Of a stretch of 29,279 nt of DNA, positions 12,136 to 21,862 are shown in pieces. The notes below the pieces were generated by a model. The model was not told where the DNA came from and did not search any database. It saw only the letters and a list, made by a program, of their open reading frames with translations. How positions within the stretch are numbered: position 1 is the stretch's first letter; each line of letters opens with the position of its first letter. The translations under genes and the position numbers were made by a program. Source of the stretch: Temnopleurus reevesii (taxonomy: Eukaryota; Echinodermata; Echinoidea; Temnopleuroida; Temnopleuridae); contig BQKZ01000443.1 in the NCBI GenBank assembly GCA_036244855.1, forward strand, positions 27,412-56,690. Direction: 5' to 3'.

Positions 12136-12314
12136 AAACACGATATAAACTATTTTCGAAAAATAAAGTCGGTCGAAAAAAAATAGATCCGTTCGCCATG
12201 AGTAGAACTGTGCGGACACAACAATGACAAGCCGGTTACGATTTGAATAGCATTACAAAGAACCATTGAAATGGTGTTCGACTTTATTTTTCGAAAACAG
12301 TTTATATCGTGTTT
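12136..12314. mobile_element. Foldback MITE, separate family
   Basis: Arms of about 38 bp read AACACGATATAAACT, then TTTTCGAAAAATAAAGTCG, with their complement at the right end. It sits immediately beside the element at 12011-12122. Confidence 0.65.
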
Positions 12315-12639
12315 GAATTGTATTTCATTAACCTGTATTCGCAACTTCTAACACACTCAAAATAAAGAGTGCTTGTTTGGAGAAGACTTTTACTAAAGTT
12401 TTAGCATATCTGGTATAAATCAACTGATCATGCCTGTCCATTCCAATTAACGAATTAAACCAAGTCAACAATTCAAAAAGACTTTCACCAAATACGTTTA
12501 TTTGTTCACTAATGGATTCCGTTTTCACGTATCAGTACGATATCTACAACTCAATAGCGTTTTGCTTTATACAGATTACAAATATTAGCACAGTTTTGTT
12601 TCGTCCTCAGATGAGTGCCTTCTTATTTCAACGTTGTTG

Positions 12640-12940
12640 TCTCTTCTTCTCTCCCTCTAACTCAACATCATGAGCAATTACCCCTCCTCCTTCCCGCCGT
12701 CATCCTCCTTATTCTTCCTATCTCCTCTCAACATCCCCTTTCTCCTGCTACTCCTCCGACTTTTCCTCCACCTCCTCCCCTCCTTGCCCCCTCCCCTCCC
12801 TCCTGTTGTTGCTTGCTTTCCTCCCCTCGTCTTTGTCCTCCCCTCTTTCTCCTCCTCTCCTTTCCATCGGCCCTTTTTATCCACCCTCTGCCTATAATTC
12901 CTCCTCTTAATTTTTTCTTTTGCCTGTTTTTTTCCTTCAA
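12640..12940. repeat. Long polypyrimidine tract
   Basis: About 300 bp made mostly of C and T on the plus strand, in CCTCCT-like runs. Open frames on both strands here (Pro/Leu/Ser-rich or Arg/Gly/Lys-rich) are consequences of the composition, not genes. It lies between the divergent genes A and B. Confidence 0.8.
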
Positions 12941-14065
12941 AAAGGTGAAATGCCAGTGACAAAATACAAGTTTAAGTGTGTATATGTCCAGCTACATACC
13001 GATTTGAGGGGTTATTTTTTGTAACAAAAAAAGGGATGGGCGTTTGCAGGCCGAATCACTTATCCTTTTTTTTCAACATGTTTAACCCAGGTTGGGTGAT
13101 ATTGGGGATATTGGGGTTGGCCTATTAGATTGCCTTTCTTTCTACAAATTTTGCATACGCTCTGATCATACCGAGTCACTCGTTTGTGGTAGACTGTGGA
13201 TGCGCTAAAAAAGGGCGTATGACGAGCGTACGACCAATCACAAAAATGTTTGTCATACGCCATCTCAATCGCCAACTAGGCATCTAAGACAAATTTGAGG
13301 TTATGCTGTCAAAAGAGTGATGCACCGAATTTTTCTTCAGGAGCTATTGTGTAATGTTTGTTCGTCAACATAATGATGTAGGCTTTTTTCGTTGTAGGAC
13401 TATAGTGGGTTGAGTAAAACATTCGAATGCCCATCCTTCACAATGTTCATACACAGTCGCGGATCCAGCATATCTAGGAGTAAGGGGCAAATCTGGCCCA
13501 ATCAGTCTCCTCCCTCTCTCTCTCTCTCTAAAAAAAAAGGTGTAATCGTGCACTGGCATGGAATTAAAAAAAAAGCAACAACAGCCACACCAACAATTAC
13601 ACTAACATCACCACCACCACCACCACCACAAACAAAACAACTTCTTGTCCACTTTCATTAAAACGTTCATCATAGTGATTGTAGTTACTGACAAGTTTTT
13701 TTTTCGTAAGAAGTGTCCGAAGAGAAGTGAAAATAAGCTACTTTAATCCTTTGAAATAATCTATTGAATGCATTCATTATAATTAGATTGGATAATAAAA
13801 CAAAATACTTCTCTAATAACATTCGGTCAGAACTCAGTGCTCATCTCTGAACTATTCACCTGTCTCGAAGATCAGAACATTGGCCCTTATTATTTCCAAT
13901 CCTGTTAAATGACATTATTATGTAGGATGTATCCCCAAGTGTAATATCTTTGTTTCAGAAGTGATACAGCGAAGTATTCACGAAGAAGGGATATGATTTA
14001 AGCAGAAGAGAGCCCAACAAAATACCCCTTTACTTATTTTGTGCAGTTGTGAAGAATGAAATGTT

Positions 14066-14198
14066 AAGCCCCGGCCACATAGGGCCCAGGAAGCAACACG
14101 TTTCAACACGACTCTTTGTTCTTAGGCAGTTAACTGTGAATTAACAAAGAGTCGTGTTGAATCGTGTTGTTTCCGGGTCTCTATGTGACCGGGGCCTT
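14066..14198. mobile_element. Foldback MITE, GCCCCGG family
   Basis: Left end TTAAGCCCCGGCCACATAGG; right end CTATGTGACCGGGGCC. The inner arms CAACACGACTCTTTGTT and complement flank a small AGTTAACT core. Very close to the copy at 20585-20718. Confidence 0.8.
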
Positions 14199-16264
14199 CG
14201 GTAATCAGACGAGATGATCGTCACTCGGAACAACGAAAGGAATGCTAAACTATGACATCTCGAGCACTCCCATGCCATGATGAGATGTATACAGACTCTT
14301 CAGGTTTACCAAAAGGGACAGTAATAGCGAAAAAAGAACAACGATGTTGTCACAACTATTTAGTGTGGTCGTGACATACTGCTTTGATATCAAATACAGA
14401 GAACAAAAGTTTTTGTTTAATGACGATTTACAAGACTACGTCATAACGTATTCTCGCCCTACAAGACAAGGGTATTAGGGTAGGTCGGGAGAGAAAGCGT
14501 AAAGGGACAGATCATTTTAAGTTTATATACTAATTGAAAGGGTGTAACACAAACGTTTGAACGTCGTTATGGAAAGACATCAACATCTACTGCTGCTGTG
14601 CTGATCCATTTGATATGTTGTAGAACTCGTCGCTTGTTAATCTTCTTGTTTGTAATATGATTATAATGTTCTGCCAGCTGAATTTTCCTGTTAATATGGT
14701 CATTTTATGACACACTGCCACATGACACACTGCCACTGGTAAGTTTTCTTGCTTAGTTTTGCTCTGGATGCAACGACTTTAAAGTTCACTCTCTATTCTT
14801 ACTTTGATTGAGTCATTGGAAAATGAGTCGTTTGTAATTAAAAACTATAAATGCCTAGTCATACGTGAGTGACATATCTTTCTTACGAAGTATATTCTTA
14901 TCCATTTCGTGTTATCTCTTGTAATGAATCGAAGTTTTGCGTTCTTATTCAATTTTGCAAATGAGTGGAAAGACATTTATTTATTTATTACTTATTATAA
15001 TCTTCTTTAAAAACAGGGTAGGTGCATTCAGTACTAAAAACTGCTTTACAAGCACGCCCTGTGTACAATAAATATGCATACATTAAAAAAAATACAGCAA
15101 AAACAGCAATAGAAAGACACGCTTTTTTGGAAGGATTTTCGGTCCTTTATGGAATGCTTACAGCTCTTATTTGGTAAGACTGCTAATTATTTTTTCTTCT
15201 TCATTATCGTACATGGAATTCAAATATCGATGCCATTCCAAATTCATGTATGTATTTATGTATTTATTTGTTTGCCCCCTTTCCTTTTTTCGTTTATCTC
15301 GTTGTCTTTCTCACTTGCTTATGATGTATTCTCCTTATTTTCTTCACAGAATCGAGTCTATTCAAGCATTCAAATTAATTACTCGACCAACACAGCAACC
15401 CTACTTGCCTTTCACGTAAGTTTGTCATATTTTTTATTTTTTATTTTGGACATTTTTTCTCAGAGGACATAATATCCCCGTACTCCGGGGAGGGGGGGGG
15501 GGGGCACAATTAATTGTATGTCTTTTTGTATTGTATTGTACTTTATTTCCAATCAGTAAACCGACATATAACATATAACATAATACGAAATCAGAATACA
15601 TTTGAAAAATGTACATGTGTAAAAATAATTTGCAATTAATAAGATTGGCTGGATTGCCCTTTTAGAAGAATTAGAATTAATACCTTTGTTCTTCCAGGGG
15701 GTCCAAATACAAAATAAATAATTATGGTGAGTCTAAAAATATGAAAACTGATGAATGAAACACTTGACAGTTGTTCCAAACACTGCTAGTTCTAATGTAA
15801 ATTTAATACTCATTTAGTACTGAAACAGTGATAAAACTTAATTAAAACTTAATTAAACTCTTTGATACCGTTCACATCAATGTTCTTCCTTCCACACTGC
15901 AAAATACAATAAGTACTTGTTAGAATTTCGGCCTCATATTGTGCATTTATTTAATTGTATTTGCGATGTATTAATTAATCTATTTATGTATCGTGTAATA
16001 TTTCCTTTTGTAAAACCTGGCCCATGGAGACCATTCAGCACTTCTTACTTATTCCTCCTTCCGCTTTCTACATTTTCTCTTTTTTCATACATCTATTAAT
16101 TTATTATAATGGCTGAATAAATAGCAATAATTATAATACTGTATAAGTAGACCAGTACGTATCACCACGAAATTAATTTACGAAAATCTTTTGAAATGTT
16201 GGTATTTTAGTAACGTATCAGGTTTAGTAATAATGTGATTTCATTTCATTTAAATTTCTACAGA

Positions 16265-19200
16265 ATGACGAGGATTTTCAGGAGATGGATTTCTATGTTT
16301 GTTGGTCTCTTCCTCCCTACCATGATGATCTCCTTCTTATACTATCGAAATGGTAAGTCTATTGAAAAAGTAAGAACAGCGACTTGGAAACCGGAGAGCC
16401 GGGATGCCCCCCCCCCTCTTCCAAGTTTAGTAACTCTGTGCAAAGATTATCAACTGTCAACTTGTACGAGTTCATCCTATTTAGTATGATTTGTTAAATG
16501 GTACTGGGACACATAGGACAAAATATTATATCTTAGATTTATCTGTACCTATGTCTATATCAAAGAAGTTTTCTTTCTTTTTCCATTAAACATTGAAAAA
16601 AGGGGTTTAAAAACAAATGCATGATATTTCATATCACGTGATCTATACCGTTACCAATTGGCATGACAAGCAACTGTTGGGTCGTCACGTTGAATTATTC
16701 ATAACTCTTTTTAACTGATTGTTTTGCTATCAATCAAAACAATAATTATTTGGAGGCATACACAGTTTTTAAGGAATAAAGCGTAACTATGGGCGTTTTG
16801 AAGAATTGTAATTTTCATTCAAATCTAATAAAAGAGTATTCTTTTCCTTTTAAATCATAGCCCTTTGACGTAAAAGCGTCGACGAAGTGGCTGGGCACAT
16901 TACAATTTGTGTCTCAGGGATGAAATCAAAAAAAAATAATTACAATAGTATTATATACGCTGTCGTGATGTGTAGTATATCTTAAAGGGAAACAAACCCC
17001 TGGAATTATCGTGCTCTCATTGAATGAAGAAAAATTAGATGAATAAACACTGAAAATTTGAGCAAAATCAGACAACCTGTTCAAAAGTTGAATTTTGAAA
17101 GTGACAGAGATATGACGATCCATACCGCTCACGGGGATCCGTGCGATCGGCAAATTCGACAGAATCTGTGATGTCATGTCGGACAACCCCGAATTCACTC
17201 TGTATACAAAATTTCACATTTTTCCCCTTTTTTCGGAAAAGTAAAAAAAAAAAATGTAAATTTTCGGTTAGGGTATAGCATTTCTGTATTGATTCTCTGC
17301 ATGTATTTTGAGAACTTAATGTTGCAACCTTACTCTAAATTTTACATTAATCCATTTTTAAAAATTATATGTACAATAGTGAATGATTAGTTGTCCGACA
17401 TGACGTCACGGATTCAGTCGGTGTTGCCGATCGCACGGATCCCCATGAGCGGCAGTGATTGTCAAATATCTGTGACTTTGAAAATTCATAACTTTTAAAC
17501 GGGTTGTCGGATTTTGCTCATATTTTAAGTTTGTTCATCTGATTTTGCTTCATGCAATGAGAGCACAATAATTCCAGGGGTTGGTTCCCCTTTAATTTTG
17601 TTGCACACTGGGGTCCATTGACTCTATGGGACGATTTGATACTCCAATATGTTAATTGTCGTTCACCTGCTGTCTTTACACAGAAACGTTACAGAAGAAG
17701 ATATCCCATTCTCTTCAGCCCGACCAGCGCTTGTTTCCAAAGTCCCTGCCAGCCGAAGACTCCCCCACCTCTGCTTGGCAACGACTGGTGTACTCAACGC
17801 CGTTCTACCGTGCTGAAAGAAATGTGGAAGGATTAATTTCGCTTCCTATGGCGATGCCGGGGATGACATCGGAAAAGAAACAGATGATCACCACAAGAGC
17901 TGCAATAGAGATGTATCCATTACGAGAGTCCAAAGAGACGGTTGATTCCGTCGAAGGAAATGCCATGCTTCCTCAAGGGGATGTTTTAGTTAGAACAGTC
18001 AAAGCTCCGACAGTTTCAAAGAGGCGATCAAGTAAACGATCTAGAAGGACTAGCAACAGGGTGGCATCAAAACCTCAGGGTTTACCTCAAGTCGCTGGTG
18101 CAGACATACCGGTAAAACAAGAGGGATTGACTGAGAAACAAATCATACCTGCACATGCAGCAGCACCTGCCGCTGAGGGCGCTGCCTTGGTTCCAGTTAT
18201 GACAAAACATGAGCCAAGTACTGCCCGTTCTTTACATACGAGTGGAAATGTTGTCCAGGCATCCGAGAAAGACAATGAACTGAAATCTGCACCTCTTCTA
18301 GAATCTGATCATGTTGTTCAAAGTCCTGCTCTTATGGTCCCGATCAATCCGGGGTTTCAGTCAACCACTATGCCAAAGATAATCACTGAAATTGCCAACG
18401 ATGCTAATGATATTCTGAACATTCCGCTGGTGAATAAGACAAAACTTGAAGAATCGATACCACCCTCCAATCTAGAGAGCTCCAAGCATGAGATCCATGT
18501 TTCACGTTCATTAGACAGAAAGTCCAGTAAACGACCTAATAAACAAAAAGTGGCAGAAAATCAGACTGATGAAAAAGTTGGTGCTTCGGAAGGACTCAAT
18601 GTCAGTGAGCTTGAAGCTGTCCAGAATAAAACAGGCACCAAAGAAGGTATGACAATTCAAGAAGAGCTCACAAAACAAACCGATGTCCTCGTAAAGCCAC
18701 CACCGAAGAAAGATGATGCAAAGATCAGGCGAGATCGTAAAACAAGGTCCAGACGTAAATCAAAAGCAAAAGAAGTCATGGTCAAAGAACCAGTTACTCT
18801 ACCGCTTAAATTTAATTTCACCAATTCAAACACACAATTACCGGTAATCTTAGCTTCCACGAACAAAGCCTTCTTGAATTTCACGGATAATTGGTTGGAA
18901 AGTGTGAAGCGTACTGGGATCAGATCGGGCGTTACACTGGTGGCAGAGGACCCAGAAGCGTACAACTATCTCAAGAGCAGGACGGACATGGATCTCAATG
19001 TGGTGCTAAACGACGTATCGGAATCACCCGGGGAACGACTTCTCTTCGATTCTCCAGCCTACAAACAGCTCGTCAACAAGCGACCGAGCTACATACTCCA
19101 GCTGCTCTTAAATGGACGCGATGTCCTCTTTTCGGACATGGACATCGTATGGCTCCAGAACCCGCTGCCGTACTTTGCGAACGATACCAACGACATATGG

Positions 19201-19587
19201 CTGCAGGAGGACATCCATGGAGAGCCTTGGTCTGTCTACTGTGCAGGGTTCACCTTCTACAGGTCGACGCCACCAACCATTGCCCTTGTGACGGAGTGGG
19301 TCCAGACCCTAGCCCTGCACCCCACCTACCCAGACCAAAGGGTTCTTAACGGATTACTCAGGAAGAAAAGATGGCAAGAGGAGAACATCCGAAGAGGCGT
19401 CATGGATTCGCGATTATTTCCAAGCGGCCATCTTTATTTTGACCCAGAATGGCGGAAAGCAAACACAGACATAAAACAAGTGATGGTTCACAATAACTGG
19501 ATCGTTGGGCACGATCGGAAGGTTGAAAGGTTTAAGAATGAAGGCCTATGGTACTTGGACGATAGGCAAAATGCGAAAGAAGAATGA
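16265..19587 (+). CDS. Gene B: type II membrane glycosyltransferase with a very long basic stem, Nucleotid_trans (PF03407, GT77-like)
   Basis: Coding exons 16265-16352 and 17684-19587, 663 aa. The exon starts at 16264 after an acceptor ending TTTCTACAG, so at least one 5' UTR exon lies upstream; the GTAAGT donor at 15416 is a candidate for its end. The donor is GTAAGT at 16353 and the acceptor TTTACACAG ends at 17683, phase 1. Residues 1-8 (MTRIFRRW) are basic and about 9-27 form the anchor. Residues 30-405 are a low-complexity stem with basic clusters (SKRRSSKRSRR near 141-151, RDRKTRSRRKSK near 379-390). The catalytic domain is about 406-655, with D514-M-D516 in FSDMDIVWL, PDQR, and HNNWI near the C-terminus; it aligns with gene A along its length. 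A Golgi glycosyltransferase role follows from the family; donor and acceptor are unknown. The long stem is open throughout and in frame, so it looks genuine rather than an annotation artefact. Confidence 0.9.
16353..17683 (+). other. Gene B intron 1 (1331 bp), nearly half filled by a foldback element
   Basis: GT-AG intron between the anchor exon and the catalytic exon. Nearly half is the TTAA-flanked foldback at 16986-17591; the remainder is AT-rich with a short C run near 16408. Confidence 0.8.
16986..17591. mobile_element. TTAA-flanked long-arm foldback element in gene B intron
   Basis: Bounded by TTAA (16982-16985, 17592-17595). Arms of about 200 bp each begin AGGG(G)AACMAACCCCTGGAATTAT and carry the matching blocks ATCCGTGCGATCGGCAA and TTGCCGATCGCACGGAT; the unpaired centre (about 17190-17390) is AT-rich. 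It has no transposase. The TTAA target suggests a piggyBac-like mover. Confidence 0.75.
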
Positions 19588-19720
19588 AAAACGGAAAGAG
19601 AATAAGAAATATAGTTTGCTCGTCTTCCTGTTAAAACGCGCAAATGATTTTTGTAAAACTGTAAAACGTCAGTGCTAATTTTGACATTTGGACTCAGAAG
19701 GGGGCTAAAGATTTAAACAA

Positions 19721-19837
19721 AATAAACAACTTTCATTGAAGCATTCACAATTACTAGATGCATTCAAAGGAAATTTCCTTTCCGTTCATAATGAGGAGAC
19801 GTGTCGAACATGTGTTGCACCTGTTCAGTGAAATAAA
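19721..19837 (+). promoter_or_regulatory. Two candidate polyadenylation signals of gene B
   Basis: AATAAA occurs at 19721-19726 and again at 19832-19837, 134 and 245 nt past the stop codon. The first lies in a copy of a dispersed repeat related to that at 2972-3389, so the 3' end of this gene may be supplied by repeat sequence. Confidence 0.5.
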
Positions 19838-20584
19838 AGGGAAGCTATTTATTAATTAGTTTGAATGAAGCTTCTTACAGGCTTGAATGAAGTTTTTTAC
19901 TTTGTCCAAATCATTTGTCCCTTGGTGTCCACAGCGCTGACGCGCGGTGGTTTCAAATAAAATAGTATACTCAAGGAAACAGGATGTTTTGGAATCAGCG
20001 ATCATTCTTCTTCCCGTTGCACCACTTTTGTCATTGTTTAATTTCCATTTGATCGTATCAGAGAGGTGGATGTGCTACAGTTCTCAGGCAGTTCCATAAT
20101 TATAGGCATATACTTTGGGCTCATTCAAGTACCACATTTTGGACACATTATGATACCAATATTTGGAATACATGTATAACCTATTATTTGGTTATGTTAC
20201 GGTAATTGTTTGGTTATGTTACGGCATATGAAAATGGAATCAACATTACGATCTTTAACTAGTTTAAAATACTTTTTCTGATGCATATAGTTTTAGAAAC
20301 CTGAATAAAAATATTTTGCAAATAAGAATTTAAATGTAAAATATTCTTTATTCATATGTGAATGTGATACAATTACATGTACACGTTTTTATACATTCGA
20401 TGACCACTGATGACAGATAAAAAGTTGACAATCCAACAATCTCATTATGCATACATCTTTTTTTTTTTTTTTTTTTTTAAAAAAGATGATTATATGTTGA
20501 TATAACAGATCCCATCAGGTACGTCATTTAGAATAGATGTATTCTATACATCTCTATTGAGAGATGAATAGATGATGAGAAGCT

Positions 20585-20718
20585 TTAAGCCCCGGTCACA
20601 TAAGACCCCGGAAGCAACACGATTCACCCGACTCTTTGTTATTTCACAGTTAACTGCCTCAGAACAACGAGTCGGGGTGAATCGTGTTTCTTCCGGGGTC
20701 ATATGTGACCGGGGCTTT
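20585..20718. mobile_element. Foldback MITE, GCCCCGG family
   Basis: TTTAAGCCCCGGTCACATAA at the left and TGACCGGGGCTTTA at the right, with inner arms ending in GACTCTTTGTT / AACAACGAGTC. The core carries AGTTAACT as in the copy at 14066, but reversed. Confidence 0.8.
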
Positions 20719-21164
20719 ATATCTGAAATCTCTTCATCTAATCATATCCTCTGAAAGATATCGACATGATAAGTTTAGATCGTCATCTCATTTGAGGGGT
20801 GTCGATATAATGACATCATAGTTTGTCTTCTGATGTGTCTGCTTGTTAAGATGTTCCAGAGATAATCATTTGTACTTCTAGTGGCTCTTATAAGCCACCA
20901 TAGTCACGTGATAATGATTAACTATAAGAATAAGGCTATACGTAATTATTTTGCTCACATTGTAACGTTATTTAAATCATATTATCACATAATATTGATA
21001 CTTCGGTGTAACGAAATGAATGTTTTATTGAAAATACAACGGCTGGGTAATTTATTCACGTTATAGTACTGTGGTCATTCGTATGAAGATCAGTATACAA
21101 AAGTAAAATGTACTTTGAGTTCAACTCTCAATATCATAAGTGTGATGACGTTGACGATTACGAA

Positions 21165-21236
21165 GATGATGGTGATGATGATGATGATGATGATGGTGAT
21201 GATAATGATGATGAGGATGACGACGACGACGGCGAT
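21165..21236 (+). repeat. GAT/GAC trinucleotide repeat
   Basis: An interrupted GATGATGAT run passing into GACGACGAC; a frame through it reads as an Asp run. Confidence 0.85.
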
Positions 21237-21651
21237 ATAACACATTTTTGTGTATGTAGTCTTTTATCTGATTCCGTCATAAAACCTATCTTCTCTTCAA
21301 CACGAACATACAATTTTGATATATCTCCTTATGGCAGATGAGGAAGGTTCATTTTGGTTAAACCGTGTCCACTGAGACTATGACGTACCCCGGCCTGTCC
21401 TTATGTCACGAATACTGTACTTCTGTGGACAATCTGCTGCTCTTTGGGCTTGTCCTATGAATAATAACGTTTTTCCGTACTTGTTATGCGCCCTTTCTCT
21501 GATGGAACCCAGCCATTGTCAGACGCTTAAGGGGATGTGGACATCACAGGGCCAGTTTGGCAAGCACTTGGGTCTCACCCGCGGAGTGTACGTACTTTGC
21601 CATCCAGCTTTGTCCAGTTTGTAGAGCTCTCCAAGTTGGTAAAGCTCTGGA

Positions 21652-21735
21652 TTAGATTCCGTCAGGTTCTTTGGGGTACATTTGTTTTGCTATCGCAACG
21701 AAATCATCGGCCACGTCCACTGCTATAAGTCGATC
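21652..21735 (-). pseudogene. Duplicate terminal exon of gene C (intact copy)
   Basis: An 84-nt copy of gene C exon 5, 211 bp downstream, with its own pyrimidine tract and TTTCAG acceptor, the same phase-0 frame and the same TAA stop. The product differs at two residues (DRLIAVDV for DRLITVDV, and PDGI for PDRI) and has further silent changes. It could be an alternative last exon or a non-functional duplicate; it has no poly(A) signal that I can see. Confidence 0.6.
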
Positions 21736-21809
21736 CTGAAAGATGAAGGGAAAAGAAGCAGATGTAACTTAAACAGTGACACAAGCACAAGGACGGGGAG
21801 GAATAGGCA

Positions 21810-21815
21810 TTTATT
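21810..21815 (-). promoter_or_regulatory. Polyadenylation signal of gene C
   Basis: AATAAA on the minus strand, 48 nt past the stop codon of exon 5. The duplicate terminal exon at 21652-21735 has no AATAAA at the matching place, which favours the copy at 21863-21946 as the usual last exon. Confidence 0.5.
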
Positions 21816-21862
21816 TGGCGATCCAGCTTTGTCAGTCGCTCTTCAAGTTGGTAAGCTCAGGA

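Larger units (their letters stand above)
10784..16263. other. Intergenic region between divergent genes A and B
   Basis: About 5.5 kb between the two start codons, which must contain both promoters and at least one 5' UTR exon of gene B. It holds foldbacks at 12011-12122, 12136-12314 and 14066-14198, a pyrimidine tract (12640-12940), simple repeats at 10984-11007 (ATA), 13510-13529 (CT) and 13607-13629 (CCA), and a G run at 15487-15504. No further gene is supported. Confidence 0.6.
19588..21651. other. Intergenic region between convergent genes B and C
   Basis: Contains the gene B 3' end signals, a dispersed repeat at 19721-19924, a T run at 20458-20478, the foldback at 20585-20718 and a GAT/GAC microsatellite at 21165-21236. 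No gene is supported. Confidence 0.55.

Noticed and set aside
12615..12962. Pro/Ser-rich and Arg/Gly-rich open frames on opposite strands
   Set aside because: Both are products of the pyrimidine tract composition.
17618..17836. 72-codon plus-strand open frame at the start of the gene B catalytic exon
   Set aside because: Out of frame with the much longer gene B exon and begins inside its intron.
18891..19349. 152-codon open frame inside the gene B catalytic exon
   Set aside because: A shifted-frame shadow of the DxD-containing glycosyltransferase frame, which carries the conserved motifs.
21108..21341. Asp-rich 77-codon open frame
   Set aside because: Produced by the GAT/GAC microsatellite; no other coding sign.
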